Below, piece by piece: positions 1-9,023 of a stretch of 64,000 nucleotides of DNA (position 1 is the first letter of the stretch; the number at the start of each line of letters is the position of its first letter). The translations under genes were made by a program, and so were the position numbers. The stretch lies in assembly GCF_013761005.1 (NCBI RefSeq), contig NZ_JACDUS010000003.1, positions 124,001-188,000 of the forward strand, read 5' to 3'. The DNA is from Desulfosalsimonas propionicica (GTDB lineage: Bacteria > Desulfobacterota > Desulfobacteria > Desulfobacterales > Desulfosalsimonadaceae). Below the pieces are notes generated by a model. It saw only the letters and a list, made by a program, of their open reading frames with translations. It made no database searches and was not told where the DNA came from.

Positions 1-3000
1 GGTTCGGGTGGCGCATCGCTTTGGGGTTCGGATTCGTCACATGCTGTGTCTTCCCCGGCGGGTGCGTGTTGATGGTCCTGGTCGTCTTCTGCTTCCGTCA
101 TTTCAGCCAGGGAGTGAATTTGCTGCTCATCGTAGAGGCGTTGATTGATCAAAAGACCGGATAGTTTGTAGCTGTTTGCCAGTTCCTGCCAGAACCCGGT
201 CAGCTCGTGCCGGTCTGGCAATTCAAAACAGGCCTGGAAAAACGTGTTCAGATCATTTTCCGTTATCCCGGAAGTCAGTGTCAGGCTGTGGATGCCGGTA
301 TGGGACATGAAGCGGATCATGCCGTTATACAGGGCCTCAAAAGCACTGGGATCCACCTTTGTTCCGTTGATGAGCAGGTTGTTTTTTACCCGGGAGAACA
401 CAATGACTGGCTGACTTGCGAAAACCGACTGCAGTTCGGCCAGGAGCATGCCCACCGCCTCCCGGGTGACAGGTCCGCCGGCGGGATAGAGGCGGAATTT
501 GCTGTAAGTGCCCAGAAATGCCCCGATGATCCTTTGCGCCTGACGGGTCTGCGTATCTGAAGACTTTGCCGCTTGCTCGGGAGAGGCATCCGGGGTTTCA
601 AGCGGGTCTTCTGCCGGGGCATCTGATGTTTCAATCCGCGTATACGCCACCTGGCGGACATGCACGCAGGCAAGCTTGTTCCGGTCTGCAAAAATCTTCC
701 AGAATCCCGGGGGGATGGTTTTTCTGCCCGCCTGGCTGATTTCGTCGAGTACGCGCTGCAGCTCGGTTTCGCCCGTGCCGTATTTGAATATCAGGCTTTT
801 GATTTCCATGCGGGAAAAAAGCGCCCGGATATTGGCGGAAACACCGGACGGGGCGGTATCCCGGATTCTTTCCCCGTTAATCCAGAGATCATCGCCTTCA
901 ACGGTGATGGAAACCTGGCTGTTGGTATAAAAGATTCGTTCCAGTATGCGCAGCAGGTCCCTTGAGGCGGTGACAACCGATTTGCTGCCCGCCGGATAAA
1001 GCCGGGTGTTTCGCACAGCCACCAGCAGCGCACGGAGCAGGTGCGGCACCAGTTGCCGGGCCTGAGGGGGCAGGGGTTCATCGCCCAGTCCGGTTTCCGG
1101 GCCGGTTTCTTCCCGGTCAACAGCTTCCGGGTCAAAATCGGCGCTCCAGTTTTCCATCTCGTCTTCCCGGAACAGGTACTGGTTCCAGCTGTCCTGGAAT
1201 TCCTTGTACTCCCGGGCTTTTTCGATTTCATCAGACCGGCTGAAATGATGGGCCAGAAACGCGGCAGAAGGCAGCAGGTTTTGCTGAAACAATGATTCCT
1301 GGTAGATGCCGATCTGTTGGTGAAGCAGCTTTTTTTCCGCCGGGCTGATGCCGTCGTAAATAATATCCCTGACTTGTTTGCTGGAAAACCGGATGTTTTC
1401 GTCATCAGCGGCAAATTCGGTCTCAACAATGCCCTGCTGCTCGGCATTGTCGATGATTTCATAGAGCCGGGCCGAGTAATCCCGGGTGATGCCGGCAAGC
1501 ATGCTTAAAAACGTGGATTCGCCGAAAGCCGATGCCTGGTCCAGAAATCGCCGGCTGTCCTCGTCCAGGGAATTCATTTTCAAGCGGATGATTTCCTCCA
1601 GGGAGCGGGGGAAATACTCCTTGTCCAGGGGAGACACCGTCCATTTGCCGTTTTTTTTGACAATATGGCCGTCCTGGATCATTTTCCTGATGATTTCGGT
1701 TAAAAATAATGGATTTCCGCGGGTCACCCGGGCCATTTCCCCGCAAGGACCCCGGGGCAGATGAATGCCCGGGAATATGGCATCCAGGTGGGTTTCAATA
1801 TCAGACTGGCTCAAAGGGGTCAGGGCAATGTCCTGGATTTCCAGTTCTTCAGAGTATGCGTTACGGAACAGGTCCAGGGACACGGCTTCGCCGATGGTCT
1901 GTTTTTCCCGGGCCGCGGTGCCGCAGAAAAATACCGGAATCCGTCTGCTTTGCATCAGCATCCGGATCAGGTGCAGGGAGGCCGGATCGCAGTAGTGCAG
2001 ATCGTCAACAAGCACCGCCAGAGGGCGGCCGCCGGCCAGGCGGATGACAAACCGGGTAAAAGATTCAAAAACAGCCTCGCGCGCCTCAGGGGCATTTTCC
2101 GGCAGCGGGGGCTCGCCTTCCCGGATCTGGGGGATTACCTGGGCAAGCCGGTCGATTTCCGCATCATCTGCTTGTTTTAAAATGGACAGGCCCTTGTCCT
2201 CCAGCCTGTTCATCAGGGCCATGGCGATGTAGGCGGCCAGGTAATAGGGTCGAAAAGCCTCCTGTATGATGCCCTGGACCCGGACGGGCTGTAAATTTTC
2301 CTCCAGGTCCTTTTCAATTGTGCTCAGAAAGCGGGTTTTGCCGATGCCCGGGGCGCCGTCCACGATGACCATGCGACTTTGGCCCTGGTCAAAATGCCGG
2401 AGTGATTCCCGCATCCGGGTCAGCTGGTCGCCCCTTCCGGCAAGGCCGGCATTTTCCAGGTATCGCAGGGCGGTTCTGGGAAAAACGCCGGCATCACTGA
2501 CTTCCTCTGCATCCATGCACCGGTCCCGGCCGGCTTTGCGTGCGGCCTGCATGGCCGTGTCAGCCTTGTGGATCAGGTTTTTGATGTCAGCGGCGTCTCC
2601 GGGTGCGCCGGCAATGCCAATGCTCAGGCTCAGGGGTATCCGGGTTCCGGCTTCAGGGGCGGAAAAGGGTTGCCTGCGGATCTGATGCAGCAGCTTTTCA
2701 GCAATGCTGCGGACTTCGGGTTTACTGTGATCCGGCAGCAGCAGAAAAAAGCTGTCCCCGGCATAGCGCACGCAGACGCCATTTTCCGGAGCTGCCGTGC
2801 GGATGCTTTCAGCGGTATGGATCAGGGCCTGATCACCTGTGTTGTGACCGTACTGGTTGTTGATCCGCTTGAAATAATCAATATTGATCATCACCAGGCT
2901 GACCGGCCGACGGTCAAGGGCCTGCCAGTCAATGGCGTTCTGGCAGTGGTGAAACAGGTATCGCCGGTTGTTGAGCCCTGTCAGCTCGTCTTCATAAATC

Positions 3001-3059
3001 AGGGCTGACGGGTTTTTACCGACGTTTTGAAGGAAGTAGAGAAGTTTCTGGTATTTCAT
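1..3059 (-). CDS. GGDEF-like / AAA ATPase multidomain signalling protein (3' end outside window)
   Basis: About 1,019 residues are visible before the frame leaves the window, with no stop. The ATG at 3059 follows a purine-rich GGGGGATGG. The N-terminus is a diguanylate-cyclase fold, but the signature at about residue 102 reads AGDSF instead of GGDEF, so catalysis is doubtful. An AAA_16/MalT-like ATPase follows, with Walker A GAPGIGKT (about residue 233) and Walker B LVDDLHYCD (about residue 349). Farther on are two copies of an unnamed module at about residues 667 and 838, each with a helix ending RLYPAG and a strand LWINGERI or LLINGTKV. It is probably a large cytoplasmic sensor or regulator with an ATP switch. 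Its ligand and output cannot be read from the sequence. Confidence 0.8.
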   Translation of the reverse strand, partial: MKYQKLLYFLQNVGKNPSALIYEDELTGLNNRRYLFHHCQNAIDWQALDRRPVSLVMINIDYFKRINNQYGHNTGDQALIHTAESIRTAAPENGVCVRYAGDSFFLLLPDHSKPEVRSIAEKLLHQIRRQPFSAPEAGTRIPLSLSIGIAGAPGDAADIKNLIHKADTAMQAARKAGRDRCMDAEEVSDAGVFPRTALRYLENAGLAGRGDQLTRMRESLRHFDQGQSRMVIVDGAPGIGKTRFLSTIEKDLEENLQPVRVQGIIQEAFRPYYLAAYIAMALMNRLEDKGLSILKQADDAEIDRLAQVIPQIREGEPPLPENAPEAREAVFESFTRFVIRLAGGRPLAVLVDDLHYCDPASLHLIRMLMQSRRIPVFFCGTAAREKQTIGEAVSLDLFRNAYSEELEIQDIALTPLSQSDIETHLDAIFPGIHLPRGPCGEMARVTRGNPLFLTEIIRKMIQDGHIVKKNGKWTVSPLDKEYFPRSLEEIIRLKMNSLDEDSRRFLDQASAFGESTFLSMLAGITRDYSARLYEIIDNAEQQGIVETEFAADDENIRFSSKQVRDIIYDGISPAEKKLLHQQIGIYQESLFQQNLLPSAAFLAHHFSRSDEIEKAREYKEFQDSWNQYLFREDEMENWSADFDPEAVDREETGPETGLGDEPLPPQARQLVPHLLRALLVAVRNTRLYPAGSKSVVTASRDLLRILERIFYTNSQVSITVEGDDLWINGERIRDTAPSGVSANIRALFSRMEIKSLIFKYGTGETELQRVLDEISQAGRKTIPPGFWKIFADRNKLACVHVRQVAYTRIETSDAPAEDPLETPDASPEQAAKSSDTQTRQAQRIIGAFLGTYSKFRLYPAGGPVTREAVGMLLAELQSVFASQPVIVFSRVKNNLLINGTKVDPSAFEALYNGMIRFMSHTGIHSLTLTSGITENDLNTFFQACFELPDRHELTGFWQELANSYKLSGLLINQRLYDEQQIHSLAEMTEAEDDQDHQHAPAGEDTACDESEPQSDAPPE

Positions 3060-3229
3060 CCATCCCCCGGGTTGGACAGGCCTTTGATGCCGGAATTCTT
3101 ACCAAATCATAAGAAAAAATCAATTCAATAGCAAACAGATTATATAATGCCGGGCCCGGGTCATCTGTTTGCGCACCGGCCGGGGCGGCGTTATGTTTTT
3201 GCAATCATGGTATCAACAGGGAGAAGAAC

Positions 3230-3730
3230 ATGAAAACAGCAGCCGAAATATTGCAGGAAAAACGGACCCAACGCCTGGTGTCCATGCCCCCGGGATCCCT
3301 GGTGATCGAGGTGATCCGGCAGATGGCCATTCACAATATCGGATCCATGCTAATCGGCAGGGAAAGGCGGATTTCCGGAATATGGACAGAGCGCGATTTT
3401 TTGAACAATATGCTGGAGCCCGGCTTTGATTCCCGGAAGGCTGTGGTGGATGATTACATGCATACCGATCTGGTTTCGGTTGCTCCGGATACACCCTCAG
3501 AGCGGCTGGAGGAGATGTTTCTGGGACTTTTTATCCGCCATATCCTGGTCATGGAAGACAAGGAATGCACTGGCCTGCTGTCCATCGGAGATGTACTGCG
3601 TTCCAGTCTTTTGGAAAAAGACCGGAAAATCAGGGAACTCAATCGCATTGCCAGCTGGGAGTATTACGAGAACTGGGCCTGGCACCGGGGCCGGGCAGAT
3701 CGTTCCGGCACCAGGCAGGAAAAAGAATAA
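3230..3730 (+). CDS. CBS-domain pair protein
   Basis: This is a 166-residue cytoplasmic protein with two CBS motifs, roughly residues 10-65 and 75-130 (IGSMLIG...GIWTERDF, then HILVMEDKECTGLLSIGDVL). CBS pairs usually bind adenine nucleotides or SAM and act as energy sensors. The C-terminal 30 residues are charged and contain several aromatics (WEYYENWAWHRG). The ATG is preceded by GGGAGAAGAAC. It stands alone: the gene to the left is divergent and the one to the right convergent. No partner enzyme is fused, so the regulated target is unknown. Confidence 0.85.
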   Translation: MKTAAEILQEKRTQRLVSMPPGSLVIEVIRQMAIHNIGSMLIGRERRISGIWTERDFLNNMLEPGFDSRKAVVDDYMHTDLVSVAPDTPSERLEEMFLGLFIRHILVMEDKECTGLLSIGDVLRSSLLEKDRKIRELNRIASWEYYENWAWHRGRADRSGTRQEKE

Positions 3731-3734
3731 AAGC

Positions 3735-3757
3735 CCGTCAGATGGTCTCTGACGGGT
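3735..3757. terminator. Hairpin between convergent genes
   Basis: A 9-bp perfect stem, CCCGTCAGA with TCTGACGGG, encloses a 5-nt loop and lies between the stops of the CBS gene (+) and the NifX-like gene (-). The T tract is short (TGTTT), so it may work for either strand. Confidence 0.6.
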
Positions 3758-3764
3758 GTTTAAA

Positions 3765-4151
3765 TCAATGGCAGCCGCCTGCTCCGCCGCCGCAGGTGTG
3801 ATTCTGGGTGAACTGGCGAAGCCGGCCGCTGATCAGGGCGTCCACGGCAGAGCCCACGGTCGGGGCCTGTTCACCGTAATAGACCTCAATTCCCATTTGA
3901 TTAAATCCCATAAGCGGTCGCATTCCCATTCCTCCTGCCACCAATTTCTGCACCTGTTTGTCCGCCAGATATTGGACCGGCGCCATGCACCCGCCCTGCT
4001 CATGGGGAATGTTGGGGACCACTTCCACGTTCTGGATTTGATCATTTTCCACTTCCACCAGGGTGTAGAGATCGCAGTGGCCGAAATGGGCTTCCAGGGA
4101 AGCTTCCAGTCCGCCCGGCGAAGCCGAGGGGATTGCTATTTTTGTTTTCAT
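3765..4151 (-). CDS. NifX/NifB-type FeMo-cofactor-binding domain protein
   Basis: Starting at the ATG at 4151 (preceded by AAAGGAAACAAACAGAC) gives 128 residues. The frame stays open upstream, but the extension is lysine-rich and does not look like the family. The protein has the features of the dinitrogenase iron-molybdenum cofactor domain: an N-terminal strand KIAIPS, HFGHCDLYTLVEV, and LVAGGMGMRPLMGF. The tail ends CGGGAGGCH, a glycine/cysteine metal-binding tail seen in stand-alone members. No nitrogenase genes are nearby, so a general role in metal-cluster handling is more likely than nitrogen fixation. Confidence 0.85.
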   Translation of the reverse strand: MKTKIAIPSASPGGLEASLEAHFGHCDLYTLVEVENDQIQNVEVVPNIPHEQGGCMAPVQYLADKQVQKLVAGGMGMRPLMGFNQMGIEVYYGEQAPTVGSAVDALISGRLRQFTQNHTCGGGAGGCH

Positions 4152-4368
4152 GTCTGTTTGTTTCCTTTTTGCTGAAGATGTTTTTTTAATGATTGCCGCA
4201 GATTGCCGGATTTTGCGTTCTGCGCAAAAGTTCACAACAAATTAATGACTGGCCGGGGGCTTGTCAATGCCTTTTTTGCATATGCCGGCTTGAAAGAAAC
4301 ACGGAAAACCGGTAGAAAGATTTTTTGTATTTATTGATAAGCAATCCGTTTTATAAAGGGAGTCGGCA

Positions 4369-5346
4369 ATGTCTGCACAAAACGGGTTTGTTCCCCCGGT
4401 CGGGTTAAAAGGCCCGCACATCCAGTCGTTACTGGCAAGCGCCCGGTTCCGGGCGGCCAATACCGGTGCTGTCATCAATGATGCCCGGGAGCATGTCCTG
4501 GAAACCAGCCAGGGCGTTCGTCTCCAGGGGTTTTATTCACCCGGGCCGCAGCCCGGGAAAAAGGGCTTGGTGCTTTTGCTCCACGGCTGGGAGGGAAGCG
4601 CTCAATCCACCTATGTCCGCACCACCGCCGGGTACCTGTTTGACCGGGGATATGATATTTTTCGTCTGAACCTGCGCGATCACGGCCAAAGCCATCATCT
4701 CAACAAGGGGCTGTTTTTCGGCACCCTGTTTGACGAGGTTTTTGAAGCCGTGCAACAGGTGGCAAAGCTGGCCGCAAATGTTTCGTTTTTCGTGGCCGGG
4801 TTCTCCCTGGGCGGCAATTACGCGCTTCGCATTGCCCGGGAGCTTGCGCGGCGTTCCATACCGGAAATCTCCCATGTGGTGGCCGTCAGCCCTGTTCTGG
4901 ACCCGGGCCGGGCCACGGACGTGGTGGACCGCACGGTTTTGTACAGGTATTATTTTTTGAAAAAATGGAAAAAATCCCTGGCGTGCAAGCAGCAGTTGTA
5001 TCCGGATCTGTACGATTTTTCCGGTGTGCTGGCGCACAACACCATCCTCGGGCTCACCGCGGATTTGCTTCCCCGCTGCAGTCCGTTTGACAAGCCGGCC
5101 GATTATTTCCGGACCTACACCCTCACCGGCAAAGCCCTGGAAAATATTGCTGTTGCCACCACCATCATCACTTCAAAAGATGATCCGATCATTCCGGTGC
5201 AGGATTTTTACGGATTGCGCTTAAATGATCTGACGGATCTGATCGTGCATGCCCATGGCGGGCATAACGGATTTATTCAAAACTACCGTTTGAATGTCTG
5301 GTATGAAAAGGCCATGGCTGAGATTTTTGCCGGATACGGCAATTAG
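4369..5346 (+). CDS. YheT-type alpha/beta hydrolase
   Basis: This 325-residue protein matches the AB-hydrolase YheT/ABHD1-3 family in length and motifs. It has the oxyanion segment HGWEGSAQSTY, the nucleophile elbow GFSLGGN with Ser146, an acid in SKDDPIIP and the catalytic His in HGGHNGFI. It should hydrolyse an ester or thioester; the substrate is unknown. The ATG follows AAGGGAGTCGGCA. The stop overlaps the 3' end of the convergent cysteine-cluster gene by 4 bp, so no terminator separates them. Confidence 0.85.
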   Translation: MSAQNGFVPPVGLKGPHIQSLLASARFRAANTGAVINDAREHVLETSQGVRLQGFYSPGPQPGKKGLVLLLHGWEGSAQSTYVRTTAGYLFDRGYDIFRLNLRDHGQSHHLNKGLFFGTLFDEVFEAVQQVAKLAANVSFFVAGFSLGGNYALRIARELARRSIPEISHVVAVSPVLDPGRATDVVDRTVLYRYYFLKKWKKSLACKQQLYPDLYDFSGVLAHNTILGLTADLLPRCSPFDKPADYFRTYTLTGKALENIAVATTIITSKDDPIIPVQDFYGLRLNDLTDLIVHAHGGHNGFIQNYRLNVWYEKAMAEIFAGYGN

Positions 5347-6134
5347 TCACCAAAGCCCGCACACCCGGTCATCTGCGCATGCTTGCGGGTGCCGGGGTAC
5401 TGCCGGCAGATTCCGGGCTTGACCTCATGGATCCGGCAGAGCCATCTGCCGGATCCATGATTTGGGGCTGCCGGCAGCAGCCATGGACAGGTTTCTGAAA
5501 ATCGCCGGGTGCCGGGCTCCACCCACACGGCATAGGAGACAATCCGGCTGCCATGGCGGATTGTGGCCACCCGCTCCAGGATGTCGTTTCTTCCCAGGAG
5601 CTGCCAATGACGGTAATCGGCTGCAGACAGCTCATGGCGGTAATCCAGCACCTGGCAGCACCGGCCGCACTGTCTGCACGCAAACCCCTGCATGTCCGTT
5701 TCGATCAAAATCCCTGTTTTGCCCCCTTTGTCATTGCCGGCCACTTCGGCACGGGTCTGAAACGTTTTTCGGCATATTTCCGCAATGACCTCGGTTGACG
5801 GCGGCGCGTTTTCCAGTGCGGTGATCAGGGTATGTCCCAGCTCCCGGGCTGTGATGCGGAGCATGCGGTTTTTGCGCGTGCGGCCCGGCCTGGATATCCA
5901 CATGCACTGGCAGCGGGGATCATCTGCGATCGTAATGTCCGGTCCCAGAATCAGAGGGCAGAGGTCCATGAAAAGGCGGCGCTGGGGCGGGTACTGGTAG
6001 AAATCGGTTCGAATGGCGTCAATCGCCTCTGCCATGGACAAAAAGACGTGTTCTTTTCCGTCCAGGGGGGTGTCTCCTTTCAAGTCGCAAGGACAGGCAG
6101 GCTGCATCTGATTGATTCTGCGTGCCCGTGACAC
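5343..6134 (-). CDS. YkgJ-family cysteine-cluster protein
   Basis: The product is 263 residues from a GTG start at 6134; an in-frame ATG at 6107 is the alternative. The UPF0153/YkgJ signature is present as CRQCGRCC (Cys153, 156, 159, 160), with downstream cysteines in ETCPWLL, WLCRIH and GICRQYPG that complete a probable zinc or Fe-S site. The first 130 residues lie outside the family core and have extra cysteines (CPC, CQC). The biochemical role of the family is not established. Confidence 0.75.
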   Translation of the reverse strand: MSRARRINQMQPACPCDLKGDTPLDGKEHVFLSMAEAIDAIRTDFYQYPPQRRLFMDLCPLILGPDITIADDPRCQCMWISRPGRTRKNRMLRITARELGHTLITALENAPPSTEVIAEICRKTFQTRAEVAGNDKGGKTGILIETDMQGFACRQCGRCCQVLDYRHELSAADYRHWQLLGRNDILERVATIRHGSRIVSYAVWVEPGTRRFSETCPWLLPAAPNHGSGRWLCRIHEVKPGICRQYPGTRKHAQMTGCAGFGD

Positions 6135-6301
6135 GTGATTACCTGGTATTTATAACCGAAATTCTGATTTCCGGCCAGATTTTTGTTGGGCGGGTTTCTG
6201 CATAAAAAACTTAATATTTTTCAGCCGCCCGCCGATAAGCGGACATTGAAGGTTGGGTGTTGGATGTTTTCATACAGGGACAAAAAGCCTGGAAGGAAGA
6301 A

Positions 6302-7447
6302 ATGGATCTGCTTGCTGAAATCATGACAAAATTTCTGGTTTATTGTGTGGCCGCCGGTATTATCGGCGGCATTCTGCGGTTGATTTTTGGAAAAACCTTA
6401 TTGGTCACGGTTTACTTCTGGCTGATACCCGGCATTATGCTCACCATTCTTGCGGCTTTTATTTCCGGCCGTGCAGGAAATATGGATCTGACCTGGACAA
6501 AACTGACAACGCCGATCGGGGTTTTGATCCTGGCGGGCAATTTTATCATTGTGGGCAAAAAGCTCATGGGCCGGCTGCAGATGATGTCTGATGAGCTTCA
6601 GTCCGTGGCAGTGGAGATGGATTCCTCGGCCGCCTCTGCTTCTGCGTCCAATCAGTCCCTGGCCGACAATGCCGCCTCCCAGGCAGCTTCCATTGAGGAA
6701 ACCGCCTCGTCCCTGGAGGAGATGTCTGCAAAAACCAAGGGCAATGCCGACAATGCCGGGCAGGCAAAGTCTTTGGTATCAGAGGCCAAAATCGTGGTGA
6801 AAAAGGTCAACGATCATATGGCGGAAATGGCTGAAGCGGTTGGCGAAGTGACCCGCAGCAGTGAGGAAACGGGCAAGATCGTCAAAAATATCGATGATAT
6901 CGCTTTCCAGACCAATCTGCTGGCGTTGAATGCCGCGGTTGAGGCCGCCCGGGCCGGCCAGGCAGGGGCGGGGTTTGCCGTGGTTGCCGGTGAGGTTCGG
7001 AATCTGGCCCAGCGGGCGGCCGAAGCGGCCAAAAACACCTCTGCATTGATTGACAATACCATTGCTGTTGTCCGGAAAAACAGTGAACTCACGGAACTTA
7101 CCCGCAAGGCATTTGATCAGAATGTGGAAATATCGGAAAAAATAAATACCATTGTGGACGAAATTGCCGCCGCCTCCCGGCAGCAGGCCCAGGGAATTGA
7201 GGAGATCAACGGGGCCGTGGCGGACATGGACCGGATTACCCAGCAGAATGCTGCGGCTGCCGAGGAATCGGCCGGCGCATCCCGGGAAATCGGAAACTAC
7301 GTGCTGAATGCCAAAAAAATCGTCCGGGACCTGAACCTGTTTATCAAGGGCACAGAAGCAGATTCGAATTCACCTCCCCGGATGCAGGCGCGCCTGCATC
7401 CTCCGGATGAAGACAGCGAAGTCAAGCTGATTGCGGCAAATCATTAG
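6302..7447 (+). CDS. Methyl-accepting chemotaxis protein with short membrane anchor
   Basis: About 381 residues from the ATG at 6302, which has GGAAGGA just upstream; a start 45 bp earlier is possible but has a poorer ribosome site. Two adjacent hydrophobic segments (about residues 10-60) hold it in the membrane with almost no periplasmic loop, so there is no obvious extracellular sensor. The rest is the coiled-coil signalling hairpin, with the conserved tip FQTNLLALNAAVEAARAG and glutamine/glutamate-rich methylation helices. It probably senses an internal or membrane-energy signal and talks to CheA/CheW; no other chemotaxis gene is in the window. Confidence 0.85.
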   Translation: MDLLAEIMTKFLVYCVAAGIIGGILRLIFGKTLLVTVYFWLIPGIMLTILAAFISGRAGNMDLTWTKLTTPIGVLILAGNFIIVGKKLMGRLQMMSDELQSVAVEMDSSAASASASNQSLADNAASQAASIEETASSLEEMSAKTKGNADNAGQAKSLVSEAKIVVKKVNDHMAEMAEAVGEVTRSSEETGKIVKNIDDIAFQTNLLALNAAVEAARAGQAGAGFAVVAGEVRNLAQRAAEAAKNTSALIDNTIAVVRKNSELTELTRKAFDQNVEISEKINTIVDEIAAASRQQAQGIEEINGAVADMDRITQQNAAAAEESAGASREIGNYVLNAKKIVRDLNLFIKGTEADSNSPPRMQARLHPPDEDSEVKLIAANH

Positions 7448-7451
7448 AAAC

Positions 7452-7471
7452 GGCGGGTTGCAAAACCCGCC
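7452..7471 (+). terminator. Hairpin after the chemoreceptor gene
   Basis: GGCGGGTT-GCAA-AACCCGCC is a perfect 8-bp stem with a GCAA tetraloop, 4 bp past the stop codon. The following sequence is only moderately T-rich. Confidence 0.6.
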
Positions 7472-7659
7472 TCATGTTTGTCTGAGCCATTGATTATTTT
7501 TTTCATCCAGGATGTCTTGCTTTTCTTCGGATTTTGTTTAAAACAGAAAATCATGTGCAAAATCTGCAAACCGGAATTAACTTTCCTGTGAAACCGTTGC
7601 AGCCTCACAGCTGATGCGGGCGGATCTGTGCATTCAACCCCCGGAGAAAAGGAAACCCT

Positions 7660-9009
7660 ATGATCAAGACCATCAACGAGCAGGCCGTGGAGCTGGAATC
7701 AAAGCTGTCCTGTCATCTCATTGATACAGAGGAAATTGAAAATCTTGACCAGTCCTGGAAGAACGATCCCAGGTGGAAGGGCGTGACCCGGCCGTATACG
7801 GCCGCAGATGTCCTTCATCTGCGGGGCACGCTTCCGGTGCAGTACTCCTGGGCCGATGCCGGGGCCAAGCGCCTGTGGCGGCTTCTGCATACCGAGGAGT
7901 TTGTGCCGGCTTTGGGCGCGCTGACCGGAAACCAGGCCGTACAGCAGGTGGAAGCGGGCCTGAAGGCCATTTATGTGAGCGGATGGCAGGTGGCGGCTGA
8001 CAACAACGCAGCCGGCGAAATGTATCCGGACCAGAGCCTCTATCCGGCCAACAGCGTGCCCAACGTGGTGCGCCGGATCAACAACGCCTTTAAGCGCGCC
8101 GACCAGATCCAGGTGCTGGACTGCAGGCAGGACGGGCCGTATTGGTACGCCCCTGTGATCGCAGATGCCGAGGCCGGATTCGGGGGGCCGTTAAACGCAT
8201 TTGAGATCATGAAGTTCATGATCGAAGCCGGGGCTGCAGGTGTCCATTTCGAGGACCAGCTGGCTTCGGCCAAAAAGTGCGGCCATCTCGGGGGCAAGGT
8301 CCTGGTGCCCACCCGGGAGTTTATTACCAAGCTGATTGCTGCCCGTTTGTCTGCAGATATCTGCGGGGCGCCCGCGCTTTTGATCGCCCGTACGGATGCC
8401 GATGCGGCAAAGCTTTTGACAAGCGATATTGACGAGCGGGACCGGCCCTTTATCATCAGCCGGGAGCGCTCCGACGAAGGCTATCACTGGATCCAGCCCG
8501 GCATTGAATCCGCCATTGCCCGTGGCCTTTCCTATGCCCCGTATGCGGACATGGTCTGGTGTGAGACCTCGGTGCCGGACCTGGACCAGGCCCGGCAGTT
8601 TGCCGAAGGTATCCGTGCCCGGTACCCGGACAAGCTGCTTTGCTACAATTGCTCGCCATCGTTTAACTGGCAGGCCAACCTTGACAATGCCGCTCTTTCC
8701 CGGTTCCAGCGGGAGCTGGGCGCCATGGGCTATAAGTTCCAGTTTGTCACCCTGGCCGGATTTCATTCCCTGAACCTGGGCATGTTCGAAATGGCCCGCA
8801 GTTATCGCGACGAGGGCATGGCCGCGTATTCGCGCTTCCAGCAGGAGGAGTTCAAACATGAGAAGGCGGATGGCTACATGGCCACCACCCACCAGAAATT
8901 TGTGGGCACAGGCTATTTTGACCGGGTCATGACCACCATCACCGGCGGCAAGGCCTCCACCGGTGCCATGGCGGATTCCACCGAAAGCTCTCAGTTTACC
9001 AAAAAGTAA
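7660..9009 (+). CDS. aceA: Isocitrate lyase
   Basis: A 449-residue enzyme that splits isocitrate to glyoxylate and succinate in the glyoxylate shunt. The active-site motif KKCGHLGGK (Lys205-Cys207-His209) is intact, as are [11 protein letters not shown], the metal-site region [10 protein letters not shown] and the C-terminal TGYFDRV. The ATG follows GGAGAAAAGGAAACCCT. The stop lies only 14 nt before actB, with no terminator, so it looks like the first gene of the respiratory operon. No malate synthase is in the window. Confidence 0.95.
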   Translation: MIKTINEQAVELESKLSCHLIDTEEIENLDQSWKNDPRWKGVTRPYTAADVLHLRGTLPVQYSWADAGAKRLWRLLHTEEFVPALGALTGNQAVQQVEAGLKAIYVSGWQVAADNNAAGEMYPDQSLYPANSVPNVVRRINNAFKRADQIQVLDCRQDGPYWYAPVIADAEAGFGGPLNAFEIMKFMIEAGAAGVHFEDQLASAKKCGHLGGKVLVPTREFITKLIAARLSADICGAPALLIARTDADAAKLLTSDIDERDRPFIISRERSDEGYHWIQPGIESAIARGLSYAPYADMVWCETSVPDLDQARQFAEGIRARYPDKLLCYNCSPSFNWQANLDNAALSRFQRELGAMGYKFQFVTLAGFHSLNLGMFEMARSYRDEGMAAYSRFQQEEFKHEKADGYMATTHQKFVGTGYFDRVMTTITGGKASTGAMADSTESSQFTKK

Positions 9010-9023
9010 AGGGGTTTTGACGC

